NCBI GenBank assembly: GCA_035547055.1
Contig: DASZVN010000208.1
Span: 1-12,826 of the forward strand
DNA length: 12,826 nucleotides
Direction of reading: 5' to 3'
DNA from: DASZVN01 sp035547055
GTDB taxonomy: Bacteria > Pseudomonadota > Alphaproteobacteria > Rhizobiales > Methylopilaceae
This document shows positions 1 through 6,823 of this stretch, piece by piece. The stretch's first letter is position 1; each line of letters starts with the position of its first letter. The notes under the pieces are model-generated. The model did no database searches. It saw nothing but the letters and a program-made list of their open reading frames with translations, and was not told the DNA's origin. Both the position numbers and the translations under genes were made by a program.

Positions 1-64
1 CGGCAAACAGCGGCTCGATCCGTGCCCACTCCTCATCGCTAAGCCACTGAGCTTGCTTCGCCAT
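1..64 (-). CDS. IS5-family transposase, N-terminal fragment (cut by window edge)
   Basis: Reading the minus strand from an ATG at 64 gives 21 codons, MAKQAQWLSDEEWARIEPLF then Ala, before the sequence leaves the window. The pattern W-L-S-D-E-E-W-x-x-I-E-P-L-F is the hallmark start of IS5-family transposases (the DUF4096 helical N-terminal domain that precedes the DDE catalytic domain). The protein would cut and join the element's ends during transposition. Base composition is less GC-rich than the neighbouring comF gene, as expected for a mobile element. Whether the full gene is intact, or split into two overlapping frames as in many IS427-group members, cannot be judged here. Confidence 0.8.
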   Translation of the reverse strand, partial: MAKQAQWLSDEEWARIEPLFA

Positions 65-137
65 CTTCAAGGCCCCCTTCCAGAAGCCTTGAATCAGCAA
101 CCCCACTGCGCCGCTAGACCCTATTGAGTACGGACCC
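1..137 (-). mobile_element. IS5-family insertion sequence, transposase-proximal end (partial)
   Basis: The left 137 bases look like one end of an IS5-family (IS427-like group) element whose other end lies outside the window. On the minus strand the element would begin at about 137 with GGGTCCGTACTCAATAGGGT, a plausible terminal inverted repeat containing two GGGTC copies. It is followed by a short leader and then a transposase start codon at 64. The outermost bases sit in a CTAG at 137-140, consistent with a TA target duplication (138-139). The boundary is inferred from this end only; the matching far repeat and second TA cannot be seen. The assignment rests mainly on the transposase N-terminus. 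Confidence 0.72.
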
Positions 138-267
138 TAGGTTGCGCCTTGCGGCGCTCCATGTCCCCTCATCCGGCCTGGGCCGCTTCGCGGCGCCCGG
201 AAAGGCATAGCCATGCCTGCAGGTCGGCCCCTTGACATCGCTTTGCTTCAGCCGCCGCAATGGGGCC
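138..267. other. Short gap between IS end and comF; small hairpins, no gene seen
   Basis: These 130 bases separate the insertion sequence from comF. They contain a perfect small hairpin, GGCAT-AGCC-ATGCC (204-217). They also contain a longer imperfect dyad at 172-201, in which TCCGG pairs with CCGGA around an inner CCGC-TTC-GCGG stem. I see no convincing promoter: a TTGACA at 232-237 has no matching -10 at 17 bp. No tRNA or small ORF is supported. The hairpins may be remnants of a terminator or repeat of the gene that once lay upstream. Confidence 0.35.
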
Positions 268-1029
268 ATGGCCTTCGCCGCCGCCGCGCTCGACGTCACG
301 CCGCTCCGCCGCTTCGGCGGGCGGCTGCTCGACCTCGCGCTGCCGCCGCTCTGTCTCGGCTGCGGCCGGCCGGTCGGCGATCATCGGGCGCTGTGCGCGC
401 CGTGCTGGGCCGATTTCCACCCGATCGCGCGGCCCTTCTGCGAGCGGCTCGGCACGCCGTTCGCGATCGACCTCGGGCCGGGGGCGCTGTCGCCCAAGGC
501 CATCGCCGACCCGCCGGCGTTCGACCGCGCCCGGGCGGTGGCGCGGTTCGACGGCACCGCGCGCCATCTGGTGCATCGCCTGAAATATTCCGACCGGCTC
601 GACCTCGCGCCGGCGATGGGGCGGTGGATGCGACGCGCCGGGAGCGAGGTGCTCGACGGCGCCGACGCGCTGGTGCCGGTGCCGCTCCACGCGTTCCGCC
701 TGTGGCGGCGGAAGTTCAACCAGTCGGCCGAGCTGGCGCGGGCGATCGCCGTCGCCGGCGGGCCGCCGGTGTCCTACGGGGCGCTGCGGCGGACGCGGCC
801 GACCCGCCCGCAGGTCGGCCTCTCGGCCAGCGAGCGGGCGCGGAATCTCCAGGGCGCCTTCGCGGTGCGGCCGCCGGGCCGCGCGGCGGTGGCCGGCCGC
901 CGCCTCGTCCTGATCGACGACGTGATGACGACCGGCTCGACGCTCGACGCCGCGGCCCGGGTGCTGCGCCGCGCCGGCGCCGCTTCGGTGGACGCCCTGG
1001 TTTTCGCAGTGGTGGCGGAAAGCCCCTGA
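268..1029 (+). CDS. comF: ComF family protein (double zinc ribbon + phosphoribosyltransferase domain)
   Basis: Predicted cytoplasmic protein of 253 residues. The N-terminus carries two CxxC knuckles (C29/C32 and C43/C46), the double zinc ribbon of bacterial ComF proteins. The C-terminal half is a type I phosphoribosyltransferase fold: VLIDDVMTTGST at 214-225 is the PRPP-binding loop. Family signatures VPVPLHAFRLWRRKFNQ (136-152) and RPQVGLSASERARNLQGAF (180-198) are also present. In naturally competent bacteria ComF supports DNA uptake or processing at the cytoplasmic side; in Alphaproteobacteria its role is mostly unproven. I chose the ATG at 268. An in-frame TTG at 232 with an AGG upstream (221-223) would add 12 residues, and neither start has a strong ribosome binding site. 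The insertion sequence end lies 130 bp upstream and may have displaced the original promoter. Confidence 0.9.
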   Translation: MAFAAAALDVTPLRRFGGRLLDLALPPLCLGCGRPVGDHRALCAPCWADFHPIARPFCERLGTPFAIDLGPGALSPKAIADPPAFDRARAVARFDGTARHLVHRLKYSDRLDLAPAMGRWMRRAGSEVLDGADALVPVPLHAFRLWRRKFNQSAELARAIAVAGGPPVSYGALRRTRPTRPQVGLSASERARNLQGAFAVRPPGRAAVAGRRLVLIDDVMTTGSTLDAAARVLRRAGAASVDALVFAVVAESP

Positions 1030-1058
1030 TCATCCTATATCCACGCGGGATTTTCGCC

Positions 1059-1080
1059 CGGCGCGGGAATGGACCCGCCG
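1059..1080. other. Inverted repeat between comF and grxC
   Basis: CGGCGCGGG (1059-1067) can pair with CCCGCCG (1074-1080) across a 6-base loop with one bulged C. It lies in the 77-base gap between the comF stop and the grxC start. There is no T-run after it, so it is not a standard intrinsic terminator. It could be a leader structure for grxC or simply a by-product of high GC content. An AT-richer stretch just upstream (CTATATCC, 1035-1042) is the only -10-like sequence I see before grxC, and it lacks a good -35. Confidence 0.3.
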
Positions 1081-1092
1081 CGGGGCCGGACC

Positions 1093-1097
1093 AGGAG
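1093..1097 (+). promoter_or_regulatory. Ribosome binding site of grxC
   Basis: AGGAG at 1093-1097 lies nine bases before the ATG at 1107. This supports that start over the upstream in-frame extension, which would run through comF in another frame. Confidence 0.7.
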
Positions 1098-1106
1098 CAG
1101 CGAGCG

Positions 1107-1367
1107 ATGGCGCCCGTCACCATCTACACCCGCCCAGGCTGCGGCTATTGCGCGGCGGCGAAGGAGCTTCTGCACAAGAAGGGCGTGAGCTTCGAGGAGT
1201 TCGACATCTGGGCCGAGCCGGCACGGAAGGCCGAGATGGTCGAGTGCTCCAACGGCGGCATGACGGTCCCGCAGATCTTCATCGGCGGCAAGCATGTCGG
1301 CGGCTGCGACGACCTCTACGCGCTGGAGCAGCGCGGCGCGCTCGATCCCCTGCTCGCGCCGGCGTGA
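1107..1367 (+). CDS. grxC: Glutaredoxin 3 (GrxC)
   Basis: Complete 86-residue class I glutaredoxin, the normal length for GrxC. It reduces protein disulfides and glutathione mixed disulfides in the cytoplasm, using electrons from glutathione. The active site is CGYC near residues 11-14 (TRPGCGYC), a dithiol variant of the usual CPYC. The cis-proline motif TVPQIFI and the glutathione-binding GGCDDLYAL motif are both present, followed by a C-terminal LDPLL helix. The stop codon (TGA 1365-1367) lies only 8 bases before the GTG start of the downstream nitrilase-type gene, so the two are almost certainly co-transcribed. Pairing of a glutathione-dependent enzyme with a Nit1-type amidase fits a shared glutathione theme. 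Confidence 0.95.
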   Translation: MAPVTIYTRPGCGYCAAAKELLHKKGVSFEEFDIWAEPARKAEMVECSNGGMTVPQIFIGGKHVGGCDDLYALEQRGALDPLLAPA

Positions 1368-1375
1368 GGCGAGCC

Positions 1376-2242
1376 GTGGCCAAGGACAGGAGCTTCGTCG
1401 CCGCCCTGGTGGGCCTGCGCTCGGGCCGGAGCGTCGCGGCCAACATCGACGCCGCCAGCCGCCTGATCGGCGAGGCCGCCGATGCCGGCGCCGCCTATGT
1501 CCAGACGCCGGAGATGACCTCGATCCTCGAGCGCGACCGCAAGGCGCTGTTCGCGGCCGTGACCGAGGAGGCGCAGGACCCGGCGCTCGCGGCGTTCCGC
1601 GACCTCGCCCGCTCGCGGAAGATCTGGCTCCACGCCGGCTCGCTCGCGATCCGCACCGAGGGCGAGCGGGTGGCGAACCGCGCCTTCCTGATCGACCCGA
1701 CCGGCGAGATCGCGGCGAGCTACGACAAGATCCACATGTTCGACGTCGACCTGCCGTTGGGCGAGAGCTGGCGCGAGTCGAACACCTACAGGCCGGGCGA
1801 GACCGCGGTCGCGGCCGACCTGCCGTGGGGCCGGCTCGGCCTCACCATCTGCTACGACCTGCGCTTTCCGGCGCTGCACCAGGCGCTGGCCGAGGCCGGG
1901 GCCGAGTTCCTGGCGGTGCCGGCCGCCTTTACCAGGCAGACCGGCGAGGCCCATTGGCACGTCCTCCTCCGGGCACGGGCGATCGAGACCGGCTCGTTCG
2001 TCCTCGCGGCGGCCCAGGGCGGGCACCACGAGGACGGCCGCGACACCTTCGGCCACAGCCTGATCGTCGATCCCTGGGGCCGTATCCTCGCCGAGGGCGG
2101 CACCGAGCCCGGCGTCGTGCTGGCGACGATCGACCCGGTCCTGGTCGAGGATGCGCGGAGCCGCATCCCGGTGCTCGCCAACGGCCGCCGCTTCGCCCTC
2201 AAGACGCCCGAGAGCCAGCCGGACCTCCGGGTGGTCAGATGA
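1376..2242 (+). CDS. Carbon-nitrogen hydrolase, Nit1-type (probable deaminated glutathione amidase)
   Basis: Complete 288-residue member of the nitrilase superfamily. The catalytic triad is visible as E46 (TPEMTS), K118 (YDKIHMFDV) and C159 (LTICYDLRFP). A further conserved Glu follows at 191 in the GEAHWHVLLRARAIE segment. YDKIHMFDV and CYDLRFP are typical of the Nit1/NitFhit branch, whose mammalian and bacterial members hydrolyse deaminated glutathione, a side product of transaminases. This function is inferred from family and from the glutaredoxin next door. Start choice: GTG at 1376 has GAGG at 1366-1369 with six-base spacing. An in-frame GTG at 1364 would overlap the grxC stop by four bases (GTGA) and add four residues. 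The end overlaps the DUF1178 start by four bases (ATGA), indicating translational coupling. Confidence 0.9.
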   Translation: MAKDRSFVAALVGLRSGRSVAANIDAASRLIGEAADAGAAYVQTPEMTSILERDRKALFAAVTEEAQDPALAAFRDLARSRKIWLHAGSLAIRTEGERVANRAFLIDPTGEIAASYDKIHMFDVDLPLGESWRESNTYRPGETAVAADLPWGRLGLTICYDLRFPALHQALAEAGAEFLAVPAAFTRQTGEAHWHVLLRARAIETGSFVLAAAQGGHHEDGRDTFGHSLIVDPWGRILAEGGTEPGVVLATIDPVLVEDARSRIPVLANGRRFALKTPESQPDLRVVR

Positions 2243-2700
2243 TCCGCTACGACCTCGTCTGCGCCGGCGGCCATCGCTTCGACGGCTGGTTCCGCTCCTC
2301 CGGGGATTTCGACGCGCAGGCGGCGCGCCGCCTGTTGAGCTGCGCGGTGTGCGGCTCCGGCGAGGTGACGAAGGCGCTGATGGCCCCAGCGGTCGCGACC
2401 GGCTCCGCCGCTCCCGCCGCGGAGCCGGCATCGCCTCCCGCCGCGCCCGCGCAGGAGGTGGCGCTGGTCTCGGACGAGCATCGCCGCCTGCGCCGGATGC
2501 TGGTCGAGCTCCGTGCCGAGCTCGTGAAGGACGCGGTCGACGTCGGCGACCGCTTCCCCGAGGAAGCCCGCAAGATCCATTACGGCGAGGCCGAGAAGGC
2601 CTCGATCTACGGCCGCGCCAGTCCCGAGGAGGCCCGCCGCCTCGCCGAGGAGGGCGTTGCCTTTCATCCCCTGCCGACGCTGCCCGACGAGCAGAACTGA
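2239..2700 (+). CDS. DUF1178 family zinc-ribbon-like protein
   Basis: Complete 153-residue cytoplasmic protein of unknown function. The N-terminus reads IRYDLVCAGGHRFDGWFRS, and C8, H12, C35 and C38 (CAVCGS) form a likely zinc-binding ribbon. An Ala/Pro-rich linker (about 49-72) separates this from a conserved helical C-terminal region containing GDRFPEEARKIHYGE and IYGRA (about 103-126). These are the usual DUF1178 signatures. Its ATG overlaps the nitrilase stop (ATGA at 2239-2242), so it is the last gene of the grxC-nit operon. DUF1178 genes commonly follow a Nit-type gene in Alphaproteobacteria, which hints at a linked but unproven role. It converges on the downstream TPR gene with only 10 bases between stops. 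Confidence 0.9.
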   Translation: MIRYDLVCAGGHRFDGWFRSSGDFDAQAARRLLSCAVCGSGEVTKALMAPAVATGSAAPAAEPASPPAAPAQEVALVSDEHRRLRRMLVELRAELVKDAVDVGDRFPEEARKIHYGEAEKASIYGRASPEEARRLAEEGVAFHPLPTLPDEQN

Positions 2701-2712
2701 GGGCTTTGCCCT
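2700..2712. terminator. Short hairpin between convergent stop codons (possible weak bidirectional terminator)
   Basis: AGGGC-TTT-GCCCT forms a perfect 5-bp stem with a 3-base loop. It spans the last base of the DUF1178 stop through to the stop codon of the convergent TPR gene. It lacks a flanking T-run on either side, so intrinsic termination would be weak. Its position between two converging genes is what makes it worth listing. Confidence 0.35.
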
Positions 2713-5700
2713 ATGAGGCGGCGCCCTTCGAGCCTGCCGCGGCCTGATCGGTGCCGCCGACGGCGGCCTCGGGGTGATGGCGGCGGAAATCGGCGATGAA
2801 GGCGGCGAGCGTATCGGCTTCGGTCACGGCGCGGGCGACGTCCTGGAGAGCTGCGCCCCGCCGCGGCAGCGGCGCGGTCACCGCATCGAAGGCGGCGCCG
2901 TCGGGACCGGCCTTCATCTTGGGGCCGAACCGGGCGCGGATGCGGTCGAGGCCGAGCGGGTCGTCGGCGAGGGCATAGGCGACGGCGGCCCGGAGCACGT
3001 CGCTCGCGGCGGTCGTGTCGAGCGGCGCCGGCTCCTTCCAGGCGTCGCCGACCACGAGCTCCAGCGCCTCGCCCGCCGCCTGCCAGCGCCGTGCGCCCCA
3101 CTGGATGTCTGAACGGAGCCGCCGCACGTCGGGTCCGTCCAGGCCCGCGACCAGTTCCAGCGCGAGGTCGGGCCGGCCGAGATCGGCGTCGGCCCGCGCC
3201 TCCATGGTGAGGCGGCTGTCGACGATGTCCTGCGGCAGCCCGGCGATCCGGGTCTTCTGGAGGATGTCGTAGGCCTTGCGCGGCTGATGATCGAGCAGGT
3301 GGACGAAGGCGGCGCGGGCCGCGACGGTCGCCCGCGCGATGCCGGCGAGGCGGTGCATGACCTGGTAGTCGAGGAGGTCGCCGGCCTGGTCGAGCAGGTC
3401 GACCTTGACCAGCCGGTCGGCGAGGCGGCGGATCATCTCGTCGCCGCGCCGGCCGGGCGGGATCAGCTCGCGAAAATCGTAGAACAGCGCGAGGCTCGCC
3501 AGCGTCGGCGGGGCCGCGCCGGTGCCGTCGTCGAGGTAGAGCCGGGCGAAGGCTGCCGCCATCTCGTCCTGGGCGCCGCGGGTCGAGGCGGCGTCGGGAT
3601 AGATCTGCACCGCGGTGCGGAGCGTGGTGAAGGCGTCGCGCCAGCGCTGGTCGTCGCCGTAGAGGTGGGTCAGGAAGGCGAGGGTGCGGGCCTCGATGTC
3701 GTCGCCCCGCCACATCACCGCGAGGCCTTCCATGGCGCGGATGGCGTCGGCGAGGTCGATGTCCTTGCGGCGGTAGCGCAGCCGCGTCGCCCGGAGCGTC
3801 GCCGCGGCGGCAGCGATCGCGTCGTTGCCGGCGATGGCGGCACGGTAGGCCTCGAGTGCTGCGCCGGGCTCGCCGCGGCCCTCGGCGATCCGCCCGCGCA
3901 GGAGGTCGCGGCGGTAGAGGCGGGACCCGCCGGCGATCGCGTCGGCCTCGTCGAGCGCCGCGGCCGCATCGGCGAAATTCTGCATCGCCAGCGCGATCTC
4001 GACCTCGGCGAGGCGGAAGCGGAGCTGGAGCGGGTCCGGCATCGCCGGGAGGATCGGCGCGCCCTGCGTGAAGGAGCGGTGCGCGGCGGCGATGTCGTCG
4101 AGGCCGACCTCGGCGACAGCGCGCCACAGCGCCGCCGGCTGGTCGGCGGCAAGGGCCTCGGCCTCCAGCACCTGCCGCGCCCGGTCGAAGCGGCGGAGAT
4201 CGACCAGCGCCGCACCTTCGATCAATTGGGTCACGGCGTCGTGGGCGAGCTGCGGCCGTGCCGACACGGCGAGCTTCACCGCAGCCAGGGCGTCACCGCC
4301 ATTGCCCTGGGCGAGCTGGAAGCGCGCCAGCGCCAGATAGGCCGCCGGCTGCTCGGCGGCCGAGGCGGTCGCGGCGTGCTGCTGCAGATCCTGGAGGGTG
4401 GTGTAGTAGGGCTCGGCCTGGAGCGCCTGCCATTCGCCGCGGTCGAACGGGCCGGCGCCGCCGGCCGCGACCGCTGCCGCGGCGCCGCCGGCCGGAGGCG
4501 GCGACAGCGTCAGCCCGGCGCGCCGCGTCACCGTGAGCGTACCGCCGGCGAGGCCGACGGTGAGGTCGTCGACGTCGGTCCTGAGCGCCAGGCCCTGGAG
4601 CGTCGCCAGCGCGTCGAAATCGACGAAGGCACGGCCCGCGCCGCGGCGGCGGAGCGGCGGCGGCAGCGTCACCACCGCGATACGATCGCCGACCACGGGG
4701 TCGGTCAGCCAATGGAGGCCGCCGGACTGGCCGAGAGCCGCCACCAGCATCGGCCGCCCATCGGAGGCGGCGCCGGGCAAGAGCCCGATGGCGCCGGCCG
4801 GCGGCGGGGTGGCGCCGCCGAGCGTGACGACCCAGCGCCCGCCGGCGAAGCTCAGCGTCGCCGGCCGTGCGTCGGCAAGGCTGAGCAGCAGCGCCTGGCC
4901 GGGGTCGGCGGCGATGGTGTCGGCCGCGGCGACCGCGCCATCGGTCTCGGCCGGCAGGGCGGACAGGTCGATCGGTCCGGTGCTGTCGAACAGAAGCCAG
5001 AGATAGCGGCCGCGCTGGAACGCGGCAGCGGCCGGTGGCTTGGCGAAGGGAAAGGTCAGCGTCGTGCTGCCTTCGGTCCGCTTGACCTCGGGGCGGAGCC
5101 CGCGGGGTGGCGGCGCCGTTTCCGCCGGTGCGATCGAGCCGGTGGTGGGTGGATCGGCGGGGCTTGCCGGGCCCGGCGCCGCGGCCGGCTTCGCCGGCGC
5201 CAGCGGGACGGTGCGGAGCGCCGAGGGCGCTCCGGCACCGCCGGCGGTGAGGGCGACGACGAGGTCGCCGTCCTCGTGGAAGCTCGTGCTCTTCCAGCCG
5301 TGGGGCACCACGAAGCTGACGATGCGCCGGCCGCCCGCGACTTCGGTCCGCAGCCCGGTGATCGCCGGCGGCAGCGCCGCCCGCGCCTTGGCGAGATCGA
5401 ACGGCACGGGCGCGGCGACCGAGACGCGGGCCTCGTCGCCGTCGCGGCGGAACTCGGCCGCGATGCCGCCGGGGGCGAACACCACGCGGATGGCGCCGTC
5501 GTGGGTCCCGGCGCGGAGCGTCAGCGGCGGCAGCGCGGCGATCTTGTCCTCGGCGGCGGCGCGCGCCACGGCGCGGTCGCGCTGGAGCCGCCGGTTCATG
5601 TCGGCCAGGGTCGACGCCGGCAGGCCGGGCGGCATCCCGACCCAGTTCCGCGGCAGCAGGTCGATGAACAGGGTGTCGCCGCCCTGGAGCAGGTGCAGGC

Positions 5701-6046
5701 TCACGTCCTGCGACAGGCTGAAGCGCAGCGCCCGCCGGTCGGGGTCGCGGCGGCCGAGCGAGACGAAATGCGGCAGGCCCTCGGCGACCGGGCCGATGTC
5801 GACGTCGACCGGCTGGCCGAAGCGGGCGATCAGGATGCCGTTGCGGTCCTCGACCGAATAGCTCGGCAGGGCGTCGAAGCTGAGCGTGATGCGGCCGAAG
5901 CCGTCCTGCTCCGTGGCTGCGGCCTCGGCATGGGTCACGGCCTGCGCGGCCGGCGCCGCCACAGCGCGCGCGAGGCCGAGGGCGAGCATCGGCGCCAGCA
6001 GCGCGAGCGCCGCCGCCTTGCTGAAGCCCGCGCGGTGAAGCCGCAT
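2711..6046 (-). CDS. Large exported protein: AMIN-like beta segments plus TPR repeats
   Basis: Predicted 1111-residue envelope protein of unknown role. Residues 1-32 look like a signal peptide (basic start, ALALLAPMLALGLARAVA core). The first half is beta-rich: FGRITLSFDAL...GILIARF (50-76) and LRFSLSQDVSLHLLQGGDTLFIDL (107-130), with similar strands at 175-268 and 328-354 (TTLTFPF...YLWLLFDS). These resemble AMIN-type surface-binding modules. A Pro/Ala-rich linker lies at about 280-320. From about 540 onward the protein is helical with TPR-like units, such as YLALARFQLAQGNGGDALAAVKLA (570-593) and later alpha pairs. Start: ATG at 6046 begins the signal peptide directly; an in-frame GTG at 6070 would add eight residues. 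The gene follows the SCO gene by 85 bases. I do not recognise a named family; a role in envelope or motility-apparatus assembly is only a guess. Confidence 0.8.
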   Translation of the reverse strand: MRLHRAGFSKAAALALLAPMLALGLARAVAAPAAQAVTHAEAAATEQDGFGRITLSFDALPSYSVEDRNGILIARFGQPVDVDIGPVAEGLPHFVSLGRRDPDRRALRFSLSQDVSLHLLQGGDTLFIDLLPRNWVGMPPGLPASTLADMNRRLQRDRAVARAAAEDKIAALPPLTLRAGTHDGAIRVVFAPGGIAAEFRRDGDEARVSVAAPVPFDLAKARAALPPAITGLRTEVAGGRRIVSFVVPHGWKSTSFHEDGDLVVALTAGGAGAPSALRTVPLAPAKPAAAPGPASPADPPTTGSIAPAETAPPPRGLRPEVKRTEGSTTLTFPFAKPPAAAAFQRGRYLWLLFDSTGPIDLSALPAETDGAVAAADTIAADPGQALLLSLADARPATLSFAGGRWVVTLGGATPPPAGAIGLLPGAASDGRPMLVAALGQSGGLHWLTDPVVGDRIAVVTLPPPLRRRGAGRAFVDFDALATLQGLALRTDVDDLTVGLAGGTLTVTRRAGLTLSPPPAGGAAAAVAAGGAGPFDRGEWQALQAEPYYTTLQDLQQHAATASAAEQPAAYLALARFQLAQGNGGDALAAVKLAVSARPQLAHDAVTQLIEGAALVDLRRFDRARQVLEAEALAADQPAALWRAVAEVGLDDIAAAHRSFTQGAPILPAMPDPLQLRFRLAEVEIALAMQNFADAAAALDEADAIAGGSRLYRRDLLRGRIAEGRGEPGAALEAYRAAIAGNDAIAAAAATLRATRLRYRRKDIDLADAIRAMEGLAVMWRGDDIEARTLAFLTHLYGDDQRWRDAFTTLRTAVQIYPDAASTRGAQDEMAAAFARLYLDDGTGAAPPTLASLALFYDFRELIPPGRRGDEMIRRLADRLVKVDLLDQAGDLLDYQVMHRLAGIARATVAARAAFVHLLDHQPRKAYDILQKTRIAGLPQDIVDSRLTMEARADADLGRPDLALELVAGLDGPDVRRLRSDIQWGARRWQAAGEALELVVGDAWKEPAPLDTTAASDVLRAAVAYALADDPLGLDRIRARFGPKMKAGPDGAAFDAVTAPLPRRGAALQDVARAVTEADTLAAFIADFRRHHPEAAVGGTDQAAAGSKGAAS

Positions 6047-6072
6047 GGTCCGATGCCCCCGCCGTCCCACAG

Positions 6073-6089
6073 GTTCGGCCTAGCCGAAC
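6073..6089. other. Perfect inverted repeat upstream of the TPR gene
   Basis: GTTCGGC-CTA-GCCGAAC is a perfect 7-bp dyad with a 3-base centre, 27 bases upstream of the ATG at 6046. It sits in the gap after the SCO gene. It could be an operator for a dimeric regulator or an RNA hairpin in the leader. No T-run follows it in the minus-strand direction (CTGTGG comes next), so it is a poor intrinsic terminator. Confidence 0.5.
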
Positions 6090-6097
6090 ATGGTTAA
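6090..6097 (-). promoter_or_regulatory. TTAACCAT, possible CtrA half-site
   Basis: The minus strand reads TTAACCAT at 6097-6090, directly next to the inverted repeat and 44 bases upstream of the TPR gene start. TTAACCAT is the known CtrA half-site form in Alphaproteobacteria, where CtrA controls motility and cell-cycle genes. TTAA is rare in DNA this GC-rich, and I noticed no other copy in the window. The match is one 8-mer only, so this is suggestive. Confidence 0.35.
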
Positions 6098-6131
6098 GAA
6101 AGCGGTGACGTCGGGCGAGAAGCGGGGAGTT

Positions 6132-6776
6132 TCAGCCGAAGCGGTGACGGGGCGGAAGCGCCGCGGTGGCCGCGGCAGCCAGGCGGCGGAGGTCGGCCTC
6201 GGTGCCGGCGAGATCGGGCTTCGGCGTCGACAGGTCGGAGAACAGCAGGCGGGCCTTGCCGGTGGCGTCGAAGACGTAGACGACCGAGCTGTGGGTCACC
6301 TGGTAGGGCTGATCGCCCTTGGCCGGCGTCACCGAATAGGCGACCCGGCAGCGCTTGGCGAACGCCGCGAGCTGGTCCGGCGTGCCGCGCAGCCCGACCG
6401 TCTGCGGCGCAAAGGAGGAGACGTATTGCTTGAGCACCGTCTCGGTGTCGCGGTTGGGGTCGACGGTGACGAACAGCACCCGGATGCGGTCGGCCAACGG
6501 GCCGAGCGTCTGCAACATCAGCGTCAGGTTCTGCAGCGTCGTCGGGCAGAGGTCGGGGCAGAAGGTGTAGCCGAAATAGACCAGCGCAACCTTGCCGCGA
6601 TAGTCGGCGCCGTGGACTATCTTGCCGTCGGAGGCTCGGGTCAGGGTGAAGTCGAGCTGCGGCAGGCTGCCCGAGATGTCGGTGCCATGCCACGGTGTGG
6701 AGCTTTGGCAGGCCGCGAGCAGCGGTGCGCACGCTCCCGCGGCGGTCAGGGAAAGCATCGCTCGACGGGTGATCAT
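6132..6776 (-). CDS. SCO1/SenC family copper chaperone, predicted lipoprotein
   Basis: Complete 214-residue thioredoxin-fold protein. The N-terminus MITRRAMLSLTAAGACAPLL followed by AAC gives a twin-Arg-flavoured signal with a lipobox ending at C23, so it is probably lipid-anchored on the periplasmic side. Copper ligands are C73 and C77 in FGYTFCPDLCPTT, and H162 in QVTHSSVVYVFD. The DPNRDT acidic motif (106-111) is also present. SCO proteins deliver copper to, or reduce the cysteines of, the CuA centre of cytochrome c oxidase. Start: ATG at 6776 has AGGA at 6788-6785 with eight-base spacing. It is the last gene of the copper cluster, 47 bases after the CopC-CopD gene. That gap also contains a short palindrome, ATCCCGGGAT (6796-6805). 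Confidence 0.93.
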   Translation of the reverse strand: MITRRAMLSLTAAGACAPLLAACQSSTPWHGTDISGSLPQLDFTLTRASDGKIVHGADYRGKVALVYFGYTFCPDLCPTTLQNLTLMLQTLGPLADRIRVLFVTVDPNRDTETVLKQYVSSFAPQTVGLRGTPDQLAAFAKRCRVAYSVTPAKGDQPYQVTHSSVVYVFDATGKARLLFSDLSTPKPDLAGTEADLRRLAAAATAALPPRHRFG

Positions 6777-6823
6777 GGGCGCTGTCCTAACATGGATCCC
6801 GGGATGCGGGGGCGCGCGGCCGA

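Noticed and set aside
232..237. TTGACA as a -35 box for comF
   Set aside because: No acceptable -10 hexamer lies 16-18 bases downstream, and the position would put transcription start inside the gene.
213..1106. Upstream extension of the glutaredoxin frame through comF
   Set aside because: The extension is Arg/Ala/Gly shadow sequence over comF. A good AGGAG and ATG at 1107 begin a full-length glutaredoxin.
3287..6097. 936-codon open frame on the plus strand, antisense to the TPR gene
   Set aside because: Its product is Arg/Gly/Ala-rich without domains, and the opposite strand encodes a protein with a signal peptide and repeats. Long antisense frames are expected at this GC content.
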